Under the pieces are notes generated by a model. The model worked only from the letters and a program-made list of their open reading frames with translations, was not told the DNA's origin and searched no databases. DNA of 64,000 bases, taken from the NCBI GenBank assembly GCA_963576725.1, contig OY755238.1, positions 30,337,201 through 30,401,200 on the forward strand, read 5' to 3'. The position numbers and the translations under genes were made by a program. Of this stretch, positions 63,385 to 64,000 are shown one piece after another. Source of the DNA: Azorinus chamasolen (taxonomy: Eukaryota; Mollusca; Bivalvia; Cardiida; Solecurtidae). Within the stretch, counting starts at the first letter, position 1. Each line of letters begins with the position of its first letter.

Positions 63385-64000
63385 CATACTATAAATAAGA
63401 TGTCAATATTTACTCGGTGCCGAAAGACAGTTACCACGTTTGTTTCACCTATCTTGAAGGTGCATCAATTGATGTATATACCATAGTTTTTTGCGTCAAC
63501 GTCTCTACTTGTTGAAGATTTTCATTTACATTTGTATTAGGAATTAATGAAGATCAGAATTATTTTCTTTTCCAGACGATCAAGGTTAGGGTTAAAATCA
63601 TAACTTGCAGAATTGCTGAATCAGACATTACAAAAATGAATGCTTACAGTTTTACGAAAACGGCATATTATGTCGCTTTATTTGTTCTTATTTTTATTAC
63701 TCTGACTACATCCATCATGGCTTCATGCAGCTAACATTAACTAGATGCTGTTGCATTGACCTAAAGTAACGCTTAATGACGCCAACTTCTCTAAAGCTAA
63801 TACCATTGTCTATGGGTTCAGACGCAGTACAGCAGCCTAAATAATTATTACGCTTGAATTACTTCCATTTGTTTGCAACGTCAACAGGTTTAGAGTAAAG
63901 CCTTAACAGTCTGTCTACACCAGCGACGTCACCGTCAATTTTTAGCACGGTAGATGCACATTTTCCTCGTGCATTTCATGTACATTCCACAGTTATGCGT
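63385..64000. other. Right edge, no recognisable feature
   Basis: Non-coding; no repeat or conserved frame recognised. Confidence 0.35.

Noticed and set aside
63346..63460. Possible further exon after TTCTGTTGCAG with donor at AAG|GTGCAT
   Set aside because: The first part lies in a degraded family D MITE, so the acceptor is probably accidental.
63577..63585. Possible 9-bp microexon (ACGATCAAG) between TTTTCCAG and GTTAGG
   Set aside because: Too short to support without transcript evidence.

Overview
The window reads as nuclear DNA of an animal, most likely a bivalve mollusc. It is AT-rich and has almost no conserved coding sequence. It is crowded with short palindromic DNA transposons (MITEs), decayed non-LTR and Penelope-type reverse transcriptase tails, a SINE with an ACTC tail, and minisatellites of kinds familiar from clam and oyster genomes. 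The bivalve assignment rests on my recognition of these repeat families and is an inference. No prokaryotic gene, operon, CRISPR array, rRNA or intact tRNA gene was seen. Several of the longer open frames begin with TTG rather than ATG.

Layout. 1-9.9 kb: minisatellite-ended element (608-1281), MITEs, two diverged tandem arrays (4.27-4.94 and 4.98-6.12 kb), a foldback, and a decayed LINE tail (8.73-9.13 kb). 9.91-20.11 kb: about 79 copies of a 129-bp satellite, with a four-monomer higher-order repeat in the middle. It is followed by about nine copies of a 26-bp derivative. 20.3-28 kb: a Penelope-like reverse transcriptase relic on the minus strand, split by a 4.7-kb terminal-inverted-repeat element that itself holds nested elements. 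28-58.9 kb: a dense MITE field, with nested insertions, partial LINEs, a SINE and foldback palindromes. 58.9-63 kb: the only stretch that looks like a host gene, a three-exon model for a protein of about 68 residues whose first intron carries two tandem arrays.

How the parts relate. The MITEs fall into two target-site classes. One class is flanked by TTAA and has CCC...GGG ends (families called A, B, C, F and G here; piggyBac-like). The other is flanked by TA and has CAGT...ACTG ends (families D, E and L; pogo/Tc1-mariner-like). TTAA elements have repeatedly landed in the TTAA present in the arms of D elements. Several otherwise different families share one palindromic core beginning GCAAACAG(T/A)GTAGACCC. 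None of these elements encodes a transposase here, so they would depend on proteins made elsewhere.

Best candidates for something undescribed: (1) the 129-bp satellite, which carries a near match to the CENP-B box in many monomers; (2) the 4.7-kb element and a smaller one nested in it, both with ends built from clustered perfect short palindromes; (3) the palindromic core shared across MITE families.
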